From Dromaius novaehollandiae (Eukaryota > Chordata > Aves > Casuariiformes > Dromaiidae): DNA of 64,000 nucleotides. The DNA lies in contig NC_088112.1 of assembly GCF_036370855.1 (NCBI RefSeq), positions 14,934,469 to 14,998,468 on the forward strand. Reading direction: 5' to 3'. Shown here piece by piece: positions 48,240 to 60,740 of the stretch; position 1 is the stretch's first letter; every line of letters starts with the position of its first letter. The notes beneath the pieces were generated by a model, which worked only from the letters and a program-made list of their open reading frames with translations, made no database searches and was not told the origin of the DNA. A program made the translations under genes and the position numbers.

Positions 48240-48370
48240 GGCTGTAAGTGAACCATGCCACCTTGACTTGCCAAAGTAGTTATAAAAAGAGAGCTCCCTT
48301 CCCTCACTGAATTATCAAGAAGCTTTTAAAGAGGCACGAATAAGATATTAATGAATTAAGATCCTTCCAA
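48240..48370. promoter_or_regulatory. Weak candidate regulatory element
   Basis: A TATAAAA word near 48,281 and the AT-rich GATATTAATGAATTAAG near 48,343 lie in unique sequence. No transcript structure supports a promoter, so the call is weak. Confidence 0.22.
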
Positions 48371-50139
48371 TTCCATGTGTCCCAAAAGGAAGAAAAATAT
48401 TAATCTGATCTTCTTCTGTTCTAGAAAGAAGTGTTCTATGCTTTTTTTGTTCCCTGAAAATGGACCGAAGCAGACTTTTTTTCTAAAGCCTTGCTTTTAA
48501 CCTCTAATAAGAATAAATCACTTTACCCTTCCAAGCATGTAGCTTTGCCAGTTAGTAAAATATCTGGAGACATCCAGCTTAGACCTGGGACAATGGGATG
48601 CATGATTCTGGTCTCTGTCTTGCTTAGTCCTTTACTCTCCTTGACACACTCTTGATTATAGATGGACGAAGATCTCGATAATAACCAAAAACACACTGCA
48701 TAACAGCAAATTTAGGCACCAGTTTACAAAAAACACTTAACCATGTGCTTAAGTTTGTTCCTTAATCATGGTGAAAAGAGCAGACAAAGAACTCAAGCAG
48801 AACAATACATGGACTGAGAAAGTCTCTGCTGGAGACTTTGGTTTCTTAACTCTGTGTGTACTTATGTTTTTCTATTGACCTTCAACATTTATAAAGAGGC
48901 AGCTTGATTTACTAGAGGAAAGTTGTTTTACAAGGCTTGGTTGAGACTTGAAGTTCTTCCCAAAGACAAACAGGTGCTGAGTCAGCAGCTGGACTCTCCT
49001 GCAGGAGGGGAGACTTTGACTATGGGACTGACAGTCTTATACTCCTGCTATGTCTAATCAAAGAAGAGCTAACTGTATTTTATCCCAAGGCACACATTAT
49101 TTACTGAATTATATAATGGGATTAGACAGACCATATTCTTGACAATGTCCCTTTGACTTGACGGTCTTCCCAAATTTCCTGCGTTCAGTGTCTGTAACAC
49201 CACTCTCAATGTTTCATTATACTTCCATGCCACTTTTGTTATAAACCTTTTAGCAACAATTCATTAAGCTTTGATCCCAGTCTGAGCACCCCAGTCTACT
49301 AAAACACTTAATTGAAGAAAGGCTTTTTCAGCTATGGGCACTGCTGATCATATAAAATCTTGAGGTTTATTTCATCTTTACAGCTTTAGAGGCATCTTTC
49401 TATTGATCTGATTTTGCCAAAGGTTAGTAATGGCCAGTAATAGACCACACCTGTTTAACTGAAGAGATTAACCCATGCAAAACTCTCACTTGTGGTACCA
49501 CAGGAGCAGAATCACCCTTCAGTACGGCTAGCCAATATATTTTATTTTCTAATAGTGATGGGGAAGCTGGGAAGATCGGGGAGGGCTGCAAAATAGCACA
49601 AGACAAGCTACCTAAGCTCATCCAAAATTAGTAAAACTGTGGCTATTGAAGGGTTTCATAAATAAGCCCAGAAACCTAAGAAAGGTACTGTGTTCTGATC
49701 TCAGTTATGTTGGTGCAAATCCAGGTTAGACAACTAAAATTTCATTTCCAGATCTGAGACTCTAGAGCAGATTGTCATCTTGATGCCATCACTAGCTTTC
49801 AAAATGGAGTTACTTCAAAGTGATAGACAAGGAGGAATTTGTCTGTTGCATCTTAGGACAGTTTTATGCCTTTCTAGCTTGTGTCACTGTGAAAGAATGA
49901 AAGTTTAAGGACATGATTAGACATAAATGACTGTGTATGAATCCCATTTCTAGAGGTAATCAAATGAAATATCCTTGCAAGTGACACAGTAGTCTGGATA
50001 TGCCCATCCTGTCCTACTCTTAATTACATTTTTTATGTACACAAATATTTCTCTTAAATCATCTCTGTCTCCTCCTTGCCTCTGTTCCCAGTTGTCACAG
50101 CTCTTCTTCTTCACCCTGCATCATCCATGCTTAATATGT
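48371..50139. other. Non-coding desert segment
   Basis: AT-rich unique DNA. Bases 49,690-49,760 weakly recall the palindromic-type repeat. No exon is recognised. Confidence 0.38.
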
Positions 50140-50300
50140 TCCATAGGTTTGTTTATGGATATATTTTACTAATTCTTATTTATTAAAATAATTGCCTTAA
50201 TTAATCCTAATTGTTCATTGTTAATCACTCAGTAATATGCTTCCATTTGCTTGTACATATATTTTTGTATTAGTCATTATAAAAGCAAGACATAAAGCAA
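50140..50300. promoter_or_regulatory. Weak candidate homeodomain-rich element
   Basis: A very AT-rich block with several ATTA cores: TTATTTATTAAAATAATTGC, TTAATTAATCCTAATTG and TTGTTAATCACTC. It could be an AT-rich enhancer or simply low-GC DNA. Confidence 0.27.
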
Positions 50301-52695
50301 ATGGTATAATTACTCACAAAAGACTGGGAGCTCAACCAATAAAAATCACAGGGAAGAAACTAAAATGCTTTCAACATTCCTATATTGTAACTGGGACATC
50401 CTGAGTCACAAATGACTTTATGAGCAGTTTGGAGGTAGGATTCCCTTCTAAATCCCCAGGAAGCTAGGACATAAAATGAGGAGCCACCTTAGAGCTGAGA
50501 TGATGTTTCCAAATTTACCTATTGCTGTTTGTCAGCAAAACCAGGAGAAAAGGTCAAAGACGTCAGTACCCCACTGAACTAAGATACACTACCTGAGAGC
50601 CTTGACGAGAAGGAAATTAGAATAATAATGCCAAAAAAGCTCAGAGTTCCATACTTTTTCTTTCCATTTTTGCTTGAAGAGGATGAGAAAAAACAACCAG
50701 CCTATCTTTATACTGTTAGGCAAAAACTCAGAAATATTTTAAATGGTGGTTACTGAAAATCACAATACGAGTTCCTGTGTTTTCACTCCCCCTGGGTCAA
50801 ATCATGATTCAACAAGTGCATGGGGGTGAAGAAACAGGACTCCTTGCTGAAAGCAATGGCAGTGCCATCCCCTGGGTGGGTGGTTACCTCTTCTGTCACT
50901 CTTCCCATTCCCTGAAGCCTAATCCAAAAACTGCACAGGGTACTGCGTAGCCTGTGAAGGCTCTTCTGCTATAGATAGCGACTCCAAAGTAACATGTCTC
51001 TAGGGCAGTCCCGGGTTGGCAAAGATACTCTGCCAGAACAAATATGACCCTTAGGCAGGGCTGCTGATTTATTGTATGTCCTCTGTGCAGATGGGAAAAT
51101 TGGATTTGTTTTTTCCACAATCTAGAAAGCAGCTTTCACAACAGGCAGAAATGATCTACCCCACTAAATGACTCTAAGGCAGTTAGTGAAACAGGTCTTG
51201 CCAATGTGAGCCTGGAAGGAGGAATAAAATCCCTGAGAGTTTGATCCAGTTTGTGGCCCAAAGCAAGTGGGCTGCATGGATTTCAGGGAAGCCACACTAA
51301 TGTCATCAGCTGAGATCCTGCCTTTGTGGTTATGTGTGACATACTGATCTTTCTATAATTCTGTGATATTATAATTGCCCTTAGTTAAATGATATTCACA
51401 AATGTTTTATTCAACAGTTGCTGTTCCCACAGTTCTAAAGCTGGTTGACTTCATATTCTCTGGGCAAATTATTTGTGGCTTAATCTGTTGGCAAAGTCCC
51501 ACTGGTTTTGAGAAAGTTATGTTGACAAAAGTTTTGGCCTGAATATGTACATTTTCCTCTCTACCTGACAAGGTTTAAATGCCTGTTGATGTAAGTGTAA
51601 TCTCTTTTCTATTTGAAAGATGGTATATTACAGTCTAAAATCAATGAAGCATTTCTGCAGTCATCTTCTTTTTCCAAATACTGACCCTCTGTAGCCTGGG
51701 GAATCCATCTGGAAAAAGTATGAGTTTATTCTCATGCATTTTCATTTAGTTTTTGCCTTTGATTCTACTAGGTCTTCCAGCAAGGATATGCTTAGTGCTA
51801 ACTTTGTTAGTGGCTTCTGTGATCTAGGAATCTGATCTGCTGCTACAAGAGTTGAACCAACCCACTTTTGACCCAGCTACAATCTAGAGCCACACAACTG
51901 AAAAGTTTTCTGTATTAGCTCTTCTCCTTCCCTAGCCACCATTGGTTTACATGCACTGAGCCAAAAGCAAATTCACATTGCCTATCAAAACTGGTGACCA
52001 CAGTAAAGAGAAACATCTTGCTCGAACAGCCACTACAAGCTGGTGAAATCCTGATGACCCCCATGCTGGGTCACACAATGGAGATGTCCTATGGTATAAA
52101 TGTGCCTGCACTTGAAGTGCATATAGGGGGGGTGATCCTGTAACATGAGTCTGCAGCTGAGAGTGTATCATCTCCTGAGGGCACATTTCCCTGGACGAAG
52201 CACAGATAGAGCAACCAGCTTCATCTGGCATGCAAGGTCTGCAATGGAGTCATAGCAGCACTCTGCAGAAGGAGGCCTGTGACTTGACAAGACCACAGAC
52301 CAGGCCCAAGCGGCAGTGGACACTACATACCCTTAGTCAATCATCACAAGGAACAATCCAAAAGCCACTGTTCCCATTTAAGCATGTAAATTTAAACTTC
52401 CATACTTCTTTATGGGTCCTACATGATGGAGAGCACACCTCTGCAGTCTAATGATAAGTCTATAAACGAACTCTGCTAAAAATGTCTGCTGAAGTAGATG
52501 ATGGGAAAGGAGAAATCTTAAAGGAGTGAATTAATGGCTAAATTAGTGTTACAGCTCTTCCTACAAGTCCTCACTTACAAGCTCAGCAGGTTTTTCTTGT
52601 TCATCCACCCAGCCTGTCTTGGAAAGGGACCTCCTACCTCCTTATTTTCTATTGGTGTTGCTATTAAGAGAGATTTTTGTAGCACACAAAAGCTC
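50301..52695. other. Non-coding desert segment
   Basis: Unique sequence with short frames on both strands (50896-51120, 51947-52231 and 52230-52451), none recognisable. No named repeat is confidently present. Confidence 0.4.
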
Positions 52696-52800
52696 TGATT
52701 GTCCTCTCACTTATACTAATTTTGCAATTGTGTAAATCCATTGACCTGAGCAGAGTTATTTTTGATTGACACTAATGTATGCTGGAGGAGAATCAGGTTC
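52696..52800. repeat. Degraded palindromic-type sauropsid repeat
   Basis: The text 'acttatactaattttgcaat', 'gtgtaaatccattgacctga' and 'gcagagttatttttgattga' followed by 'cactaatgtatgctggagga' fits the two-arm order of the family (acaccagtgtaaatc, attgacttcagtggagttac, tgatttacaccagtg). Divergence is high. Confidence 0.48.
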
Positions 52801-53194
52801 TAGGTATCTTTGAAGGCAGACAAGCTTGGAAAAAAAGAGTCTTATTTTTAAGCTCTATAATCATGACAATGTCCTTTCGTGCCATACTGCACATTTGTTA
52901 TTTGAATTATATTTGTCAAACACTCATTTAGGTCAGATATTTGTATGTCCTTTGTGTATTACCTTGTAATTTTAACTTAATTCGTTTGTAGTTTTTCTTT
53001 ATAAATAGCTTCACTTCAAAGCTATTTAAAGTCTTTTAAGACCAAGAAGCCAAAGTGAGTGCATATGAATGGCTCAAGTTCCTAAAACTCCAACATCTTC
53101 CAGGATTTCTCTTACATGAAACTAAATAAGTCATTTATATCTTACTGTGTGATGTGATCATTGTGTTACCGTGATGTAGCTAGACAAGAACTCT
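52801..53194. other. AT-rich spacer
   Basis: Very AT-rich unique sequence without recognisable exons. Confidence 0.35.
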
Positions 53195-53250
53195 GGCAAT
53201 GATTTACACTCATGTTGTTCTCCCATAAATCAGTGTAATGCACAGTTTCA
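53195..53250. repeat. Possible fragment of palindromic-type repeat
   Basis: 'gatttacactcatgttgttc' and 'ataaatcagtgtaatgcac' look like the two arm ends of the same repeat family, close together. Tentative. Confidence 0.3.
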
Positions 53251-54134
53251 TATGAATAGTCTTCAGCTTACTCTCTTTTATGAAATATTCAATTCAGTTG
53301 ATCTGTGTAAAGTACTTTGTTTAACCACCAAAACGAGTCACTGCAGTTATAATTGCATTTTTCTATTTATTTCTTTTTGATTGCTGCTGTTAGATCAATT
53401 GCTTATCTTGGGGCTTTCACAGCAGTAGAGAGACCCTTCCCCTTTGAAACCCTTTGTGTTCTACTCCACAATATACCTGTTGTGTGGACAAGCAAAAGAG
53501 TCAGTTGAGTCTGCTTGAATTGCCAAATAAGCTTTCTGGAAATAATTCAATAGTTGTGTTTTTGTGGACATTTTCATCAAAACCTGTGGCCCCATTACTG
53601 GTTTGGTTTTGGAAAGGATTTCAGCATAAACTGCAACACTTCTTTTTTACTGTCTTGTGCGTGATAAGTAAGGATTTATAAGTCTGTCATGCATAGTGGC
53701 CTTTTCCATACTTCAAAGACTATGGTCTCTAAAGCAACATGCCAAAGCCCTTGCTGATGTAAAAACTTGTTGAGCGTACATGCTATACATATGTGTGTAT
53801 ATTATATATATACATCCCGTATTTTGTAGTGAGTCAGCTTGAAACCTCAAATGAAAAATCAGAAGTTGCATCAATCCCGGACCTACACTTCAAAAGGAAT
53901 ATGACAGTCATTCTGTGACATCAAATCTTTGTCTAACTAGTGCATATTACTGGTACCCTTGGCCTTTGGTCTGACAGTTACAGATGATCTTCTGATCTTA
54001 TATTTCTTTACATTAATTTACACAACATTGCAGTGTTTCAGACTGACCTTGACAAAGTCAAAAAAGCAAGGCTTCTTACATTAAAACCACAATAACAACT
54101 TTAAGTTTTGAATTTCAATAGCTAGAAATGTGAT
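53251..54134. other. Non-coding segment with TA/TG tract
   Basis: Contains an alternating TG/TA tract at about 53793-53814. Otherwise it is ordinary AT-rich sequence; the 75-codon frame at 53454-53681 is not recognised. Confidence 0.38.
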
Positions 54135-54170
54135 TTATTATTATTATTATCATCACTATTGTTATTATCA
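54135..54170. repeat. ATT microsatellite, interrupted end
   Basis: ATT triplets are followed by an interrupted end CATCACTATTGTTATTATC, very similar to the end of the repeat at 46161-46190. Confidence 0.88.
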
Positions 54171-56285
54171 CATGATTTTCGGAACCTGAATCTGACATAG
54201 TGCCTAGAGGAAGAATCTCATTGGGATTGTGACTCCTACTCAGTGGGGAATGCTAATGAAATAAAAAGAATCAGTTTTAAACTTCATTTCAGTATCAGAA
54301 TAGACCTGATAGTGGTTGAAGACAGGCAATTATTCATCTAACCATTCACAGAAAAGCCACTTTGGAGGAAATTTTCTGTGTGTGACAAACATAGATAATT
54401 CTGAACACCAAGAGGAGTGAGAGAGGACAGAATTAACACCTAAAGTGCACATCTACGATTATTATGATACTCTATGTTTTAATAATAAGAACATCACAAC
54501 AGGGAGCTATATGAGCTTTTAATGCCACTTGGTAAATGAGTTGGCTTGCAAAACAGCCACACATCCTTTTGTACTTATAATGCCTTGACAACATTTTGTC
54601 TAGAGGGCTGCAAAATTTTCCTAGCCCGGCCCGTTAATCTCAAAAACAAATGTTTCTTTTCAGTGAGAAAGCTCTACAAACTGACTCTCCCTGCTTGTGC
54701 ACTGTCATAGCCTGAGCCAAGAGCTGGAGCCTAGTTCGTCAGAGCCCTGAAGCAAGGAGCAACAGAGTCACCCATTAAAATGCATGAATCTCAATTGCTC
54801 TTGAAACCAAAGTGATGTTTACTGAAAAACATGGCATTGGTCAGGTGCGGATCCACTGGGGGCTTTTAGTAGGTGGAAGCTTGTGGACTCTCTATGAAGT
54901 GCCATCTAATGCAAAGTGCATGCTTACAATTTCAAGGCACTGTTCCACCTGTATGACTGTCCCGTAACTTCCCTTTTACCCTCACTCACCGGTATCACTG
55001 AATCTAGCAGATTTATCAGGGGAAAGAAAGAGGAAGCCTCCATTCACAGTGAATGGTGCAATTCTAGGTAGGCTTTAGGAATTTAAATACATACATTGTT
55101 AGATCTGGGCTCCAAGTCCAAATAATGAATCATATGTATTAATGGGAAAGCCCATAATAGCATTGCCCTGGGTGTGTACAAAGTGATAGAAATTCTAATG
55201 TATTTTAAAATTAAACTTGACCTACAATCCTACTCCAATCTCAGATCTATTCAAAGGCATTAATTGGACTTATTCAGCTAATTACTTGTTATTAAACTAG
55301 TGTAGAGACAGTAAAGACTTGGACAAACAATTATTTTTCATAGATGACAACCTGAGTTTTGGCAATATTATCTGAACTGGGATAAAAGTTCTTAAACCTT
55401 CAGAAGCTGAGCCTGCAGCAGCCAAGCCTATAAAGCCAAAAGATTATGCCAATGTTCTCATGGATTTCATCTTATTATGTAGGATGAAATTATGCCGAAA
55501 TGTTATGATACTGTATCACACGGTGCATCTTCTCCATGCAGAAGTGTGAGGATTCAGCAGTCCATTCTAACCTAAGTAGCCACAGGCAGATTCTCATGTC
55601 ACGCTTAGTAACCCAAATGATGAATGAGACGATAACTACTAAATTTTTGGAAGCAAAAGATTTCATTTGTCCAGGGGATGGAAAAATAAAAAAAATCGGT
55701 GTTTCCAGCTTGTGATCAAGCCAGCAGTTCTAATCTCTTATTTAAAGATGTATTCACTGTAGGTTGCTGACAGCACTCCCAGGCCTAAAATAAATTTAGT
55801 GATTTTAGTTTGTGTATAGATAACGCTTCTGAACATCTTTGGGTGGCTATGATCATTCAGAGGGATGAGGGGCAGAACTTTGTTCTGTTCTGGGAGTAAG
55901 TGATAGTCCTTTTGTCAAGGAATGAAAGAAAGAATGTCAAGTTTTACAATTTCCAGTGAAACAGTACTTCAGAAATGAAGTTTTAGAAATATCAAACAAA
56001 GCCCACTGAATCACAGCGGGTTTATAAGATTGAAGGATTTGAATCAGATAAGATCAACACTGTCATTTTGACTTTTCTATAACTGATAAAATAATATAGC
56101 TAACTGCACTGAAAATGTTGAAGTAGCTCAAAGAAAAATTCTTAGAAAAGTTTTAGTATATAACAAAACAAAATCAATTCTTTTCCACCAAACATTTTGG
56201 TTCCATAGAATCAGCACTTTCCAGTGGAAGAGTCTTCAGCTGGGAACTGTTTGGCTGCAATGAGATACACCAGCTGCATCTGCTG
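54171..56285. other. Non-coding desert segment
   Basis: Unique, mostly AT-rich sequence. No exon, named repeat or strong regulatory cluster is seen. Confidence 0.4.
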
Positions 56286-56289
56286 GTGA

Positions 56290-56490
56290 TAAAAACATGT
56301 ATTTCTACAGGTCCATCCCCCTAGGTTCTCAACTGTTTCACAGACATGCTCCTTGTGAGGTCAGAAAATGTTGCTGTTCTCTTCTGAAGGTAAGGAAACT
56401 GAGTCACAAAGAGGTTAGGTGATTTTCCTAAGGGGAACAGAAAGTGTATGAAAGAGGTAGAAACTGAATCCTGGCTTCTCAAGCTTATTA
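56290..56490 (-). repeat. Old MIR-like SINE copy, reverse orientation
   Basis: Read on the plus strand, the text 'ggtaaggaaactgagtcaca' then 'aagaggttaggtgattttcc' then 'aggtagaaactgaatcctgg' is collinear with the reverse of the MIR-type consensus (ggggaaactgaggcacagag, aggttaagtgacttgcccaa, agccaggattgaaccc). The match spans over 100 bases with moderate divergence. This is one of the clearest repeats in the window. Confidence 0.75.
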
Positions 56491-58469
56491 ACCATGCTTT
56501 TCAAGTGTAATGACTTCTTACTAACTCATCTGAAAACAATTCCTGCCTCTCTCTATAAGCCATAACTTCGCTGTATGCAGGGACCCATGCTGTTCTGGGC
56601 TTTGAAAAACTTTGGAGTTCTCTGGCAGTTTTTGTAGAACATTAAAAACTATAAAAATGAGGATGTTTAGAAGGTGAAAAGCTTTTTTGCAGTCTCTCTT
56701 TCCTAGTCCCTTCTGGAGCCTAACAAATTCCAAATGTTCCGGAGTGTCTATTTTAGATGAGCATTGGATTGAAAGTGCTCTTCTTGTACTTTGCTACAGT
56801 AAAGTGTTTACACAGAAAACAGTCCAGTCTGGAAAAGTAACAATTTGTTCACAGGCTCATATAACATATTTGTCCAAATGGGCTCTTGGGAGTGAAAGCA
56901 ACCGATCGGTCTTCTCTCTGCAATGAATTTGCAGTCTCCCATTTCTCTTTTCATCCATGAAACTTTCATCCAGCTTGCAATGCCAACCATGATCTGTCCT
57001 GTTATTAACAGCAACAGAGATAAAGGGAAAAATAAACTCCTTTTAGTCTGTAAGGCATTTTGAGAGCAGTGCAGAGCGAAAGGCTCATTATGCTTGTGTG
57101 TCAGCTTCTTGGGAGAAATGCTGGCAGCCAAGGGAAAGAAGGAAGAATAAAAATCCCATCAGAAAAATATTCTTTGCTCTGTATAATCCTCTTTTGCAAA
57201 CTTCAGAATTCAGACTTCTTTATTAAAGGGAATGACTAGTGCATATCACGAACTGTACGTGGTTTCCCTGTTTGTGCATCTAAGGCATGACACAATGAGG
57301 ACAAATATCCGGAGGCAGGTTCAGAGACATTGAGTCTAGATCTTTAATTAATAGCTAGAGATCAATTGCATAATACCTGAGCAAATAGACACGTGCATTT
57401 ATTATCTGAAAACAAGAACTCTGCAATTAGGGTCATAAAGAAAATGTCAGAAAACAAGAAGCAACAAATACCCATTGTGGAATTAATAAGAACAGTAGTT
57501 CCCCTCCAGTGGTCACTGAATAAGCAAACATTCTGGTTAAATAAACTGAAATGGAGCATATCTGGGCAACACACTTATGTGCTGGGTCAAGGCAGAGGTT
57601 AAATAAAAATTTGTTTTAAAAAAACCTGAAAGAAGACAATATGACTCCCTAACCCATGCACCACATGTTCTTAAGGGAGGTAAGAGGAGCACTGGGTACT
57701 TTCATGGCTGTGCTGTGCGACTTTGAAGTGGAGCTGTACAGACAGCAGAGAGCATTCATGTTTACTCCAGGCTCCTAGCAACTTCACTGCTCCCAACTAA
57801 TCTTTGGCACTGAGGCTGTATCGGCACTCAGCAGCCAAACGCAACTCACCCCTGCCAACACCATGGTGATGGGCTGACCCTTTCAGAACACATCAGCATT
57901 AGGATTGCAAAAAGGGCAGATTTTCAATGTCAATGTTTATTTCATGTAAAACAGCCATCTGAGGTTTCCGAGGTGCTGATCCTTAACTGGTCGTTACTAT
58001 AAAAACATAGGAGTAATTTCATATTAGACTGATGCCTCAGTATGCAATCCCAATTTAGGTCACTTCATGAGCAATGGATTTTTGCCGCTTCAAATGCATA
58101 CTTGCTTGTCTACTACATAGTTAGATGCATCCAGACACTTCAGAATAATTATTGTTGCTACCTTTTAATAAATAACACAAACCAATCTCCAGCAGTTGAG
58201 TGTGGTTGGGAAGATTTATATCCCTTATTCTCACAGCTCTGTGGTGATTAGTACAGAGAGCAATTTTGGGGGCTAGGCAAATGACCCTGTGTACTTATGT
58301 GAGAAGGCGCCAAATATTGACTCTAGGTTCCCCCAGCAGGTAAGAGCAGGAAGTATTTGCAGAGGTAAAAGAAAGGAGGTTTTGTCACTGCAAAAAAGCC
58401 TCTGACCAGTCTAAGGATAAAGGCCTACTGAGACTGAAGGGAATCCAGCTGCACTTAGAGTCACAAATA
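56491..58469. other. Non-coding desert segment
   Basis: Unique sequence. A 107-codon minus-strand frame at 56808-57131 and a 79-codon plus-strand frame at 56687-56926 overlap in conflict. Frames at 57362-57574 (minus) and 57393-57602 (plus) do the same. No exon is supported. Confidence 0.4.
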
Positions 58470-58810
58470 CAAATGATCAGCCCTAAAAGGATAATTTATG
58501 CAGATTTTCCTCTGAGTTATATACATACACATTTTGTGCACTCTTCTGAACACCCATTTGAATCTCTCATAACTCCTTCTGCCACATCTCTACATTTCCA
58601 ATATACCTAACTAATCCAGTAATTAACCATAAAAATAAATTACTTGTATAGATTATGTAACAATAACAAGGCAGCATGAGTCACCTTTCTTTGTTCTCAC
58701 TCACTAGCGAGCAACAGCATGGGCTCATTAAGCAGGTACTAGAAGTTCAATATGGAGTAAATTCAGATCTCAAGGCTAGATAATTTGGCCTGCATTTGTT
58801 TGCCTTTGTT
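58470..58810. promoter_or_regulatory. Candidate conserved non-coding element
   Basis: Unique AT-rich sequence with a TAATTA homeodomain core at 58620-58625, a SOX-like AACAATAACAAGG near 58,659, an AP-1 site TGAGTCA at 58677-58683, and CTTTGTTC at 58,689. A CpG-bearing ACTAGCGAGC follows. No repeat or convincing frame is present. Conservation is inferred. Confidence 0.35.
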
Positions 58811-60017
58811 CTCTTTTGTTACCAGATTAAAAGGGCACCATGTACTTTTACTTTCTTCGGGTAAAAGAGACATCGGGGAGCTGCTGTTCCTTCGTTAACA
58901 ACTGAACAGAGATGGGTTAGAGTCTGTACAATAGTTGCTTGCCTTGCATTTACAGTTTAACCTGAATGGATGTAGCTAGAATTTGAGCTGTCCCAAAACA
59001 GACCCTGCTGACACACAGGCAATGAGTGACATAAGTCCCCAGTCAAGTGCCACAAACATCTGAAAGCATTCATGAACAATCGGAGACTTATGCTGGAGAG
59101 GGTACAACACCAGGCTCTGTAACCACAAAATCAGTGTAATGACTAGCGCCAGATCCATGATGGTGGGTCTAGTTTACTTGGTAACTCGGTAGAATGGCAT
59201 AGACTGTGGATATCCCTGTCCTTGCTCACCCAGGAGGGTGCTGTACTCCACAAAAGGTCTGATCATCTCCATTAGGATCATTTCCTGAATGAGGGACTAT
59301 AATGTTAATTAAGAAGCCTTGGAGGTATTCTCTGGTTCAGTAGTGTCAAAGTTCATGGTGGTTCTGATCATAGCAGAACGGTGGGCGAACAGCGGTGTGA
59401 GCATCCCCCGATCTTGGGACAGGATGGCACGTGGCACACGAGGGCTGCAGTGTTGCACTGCAAAGTTCAGCAGCAACGGTAGTATTGTAGTTCCCATCCA
59501 TCCTACCTCTTCTGTCCCACTTCTCACTCCCACACCACAGGTACTGTGTCTCTCACTTGTGCCAGCACAGATATTTCTAGACTGGTTTGTGGAACCAGAC
59601 CAGGGAATTCAGTTGATTCAGGGTAAAACTTCAAAAAATGCATATTTCTTTATTTCAGTCATATCACTGACTTGAGAAATGCAACTGAGGGAGCAGCAAG
59701 CTACAGTGCTGGGCACAGATTAGTGGCAGAAGGAAGGGAATGAGAAGGAGTGTCTTAAGCCAGTACTTCCACCCAATCCTTTTTTTTATGGCCTGAGCAG
59801 CCTTTGTAGGGGCCGATGCTCTGAACATTCCCAGGAAACGTGACTGTGATTTTGTTCCAATTTATATTCATCTACCTTCAGAGGCCACTACCTCAAGGTT
59901 GGCTGAGAACCAGCCTATTAAAGCAAGAGGCCTATTTCAAAGTGAAAATTCCCAATAATAAACAAAACCAGCTAGTTTTCCTCAGCCTCTATGACTTAAA
60001 GTAATTTAATGTTTGTT
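58811..60017. other. Non-coding desert segment
   Basis: Unique sequence with slightly raised GC and a few CpGs at 59,375-59,480. A 118-codon plus frame at 59319-59675 overlaps a 74-codon minus frame and shows no domain. Confidence 0.38.
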
Positions 60018-60033
60018 AAAAAAAAAAAAAAAA
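60018..60033. repeat. poly-A run, 16 bases
   Basis: Sixteen A in AT-rich surroundings. No retroposed body is recognisable next to it. Confidence 0.93.
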
Positions 60034-60499
60034 CAAATAGGAAAGTGCTACAGTTTCACTTTCAACTAAAAAATGACTTTGTTCTTGTATAGTGATGGGC
60101 CAAGTAGATGATTTTCAGATTAAACATCTGGATCAACTTTAGGTAAAGTTTTCAAAGGTAGCTTCATATTCAACAATTTGAAAATGTGGTCAGCAGTTCT
60201 CAGAACGGTTCATCATAAAAATGGCAGAAATCTCATGCAGTTAGTTGATCCCATGGGATTTCCACCACTAGGGGAGTCTGATTTTCAGGCTTGGTTTAAT
60301 ATCGTCTATCAAAATCAAGTCACCTGAAGACATCTTCATTTAATCATCTGGAAACTTGGGCATGCAAAATCATTAGTCATACTGAAAATGCCTGTGCACT
60401 TAGCTTATTTGGACCTGAGCTTGATTATAAAGATTAGAGTCTGAATACCTAAACTCTGAATATGAGACGGGTTATCAGAGGGGTGTTCCTAACTATGAT
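60034..60499. other. Non-coding AT-rich spacer
   Basis: No recognisable exon, named repeat or motif cluster. Confidence 0.38.
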
Positions 60500-60740
60500 T
60501 TCTTTTATCTTTATTCCATCTGTAGTTCCAGCTCTGTAAAATCACTGTTCTCTGAATCACAATTACTACATATTTTATGTAAATGAAATGGCGTTATGGT
60601 GCCAACTGGCTCTTGAGTCAAACTAACTAGCAAAGAATTTAATTATATCCATTATTAAATGTTTGTGCTCTGCGGATCCAACTCCTTAAAAACAACAATG
60701 ATGAATTTACAGATTCCTATTACCATCTGTTGCACTCTCT
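60500..60740. promoter_or_regulatory. Candidate conserved non-coding element
   Basis: Unique sequence containing ATTTTATGTAAATGAAATG (octamer-like), a CpG-bearing GGCGTTATGGTGCC, AGAATTTAATTATATCC (homeodomain) and AAAAACAACAATGATG (SOX-like ACAAT). No repeat signature or frame is seen. This is among the better enhancer-like blocks; conservation is inferred. Confidence 0.42.
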
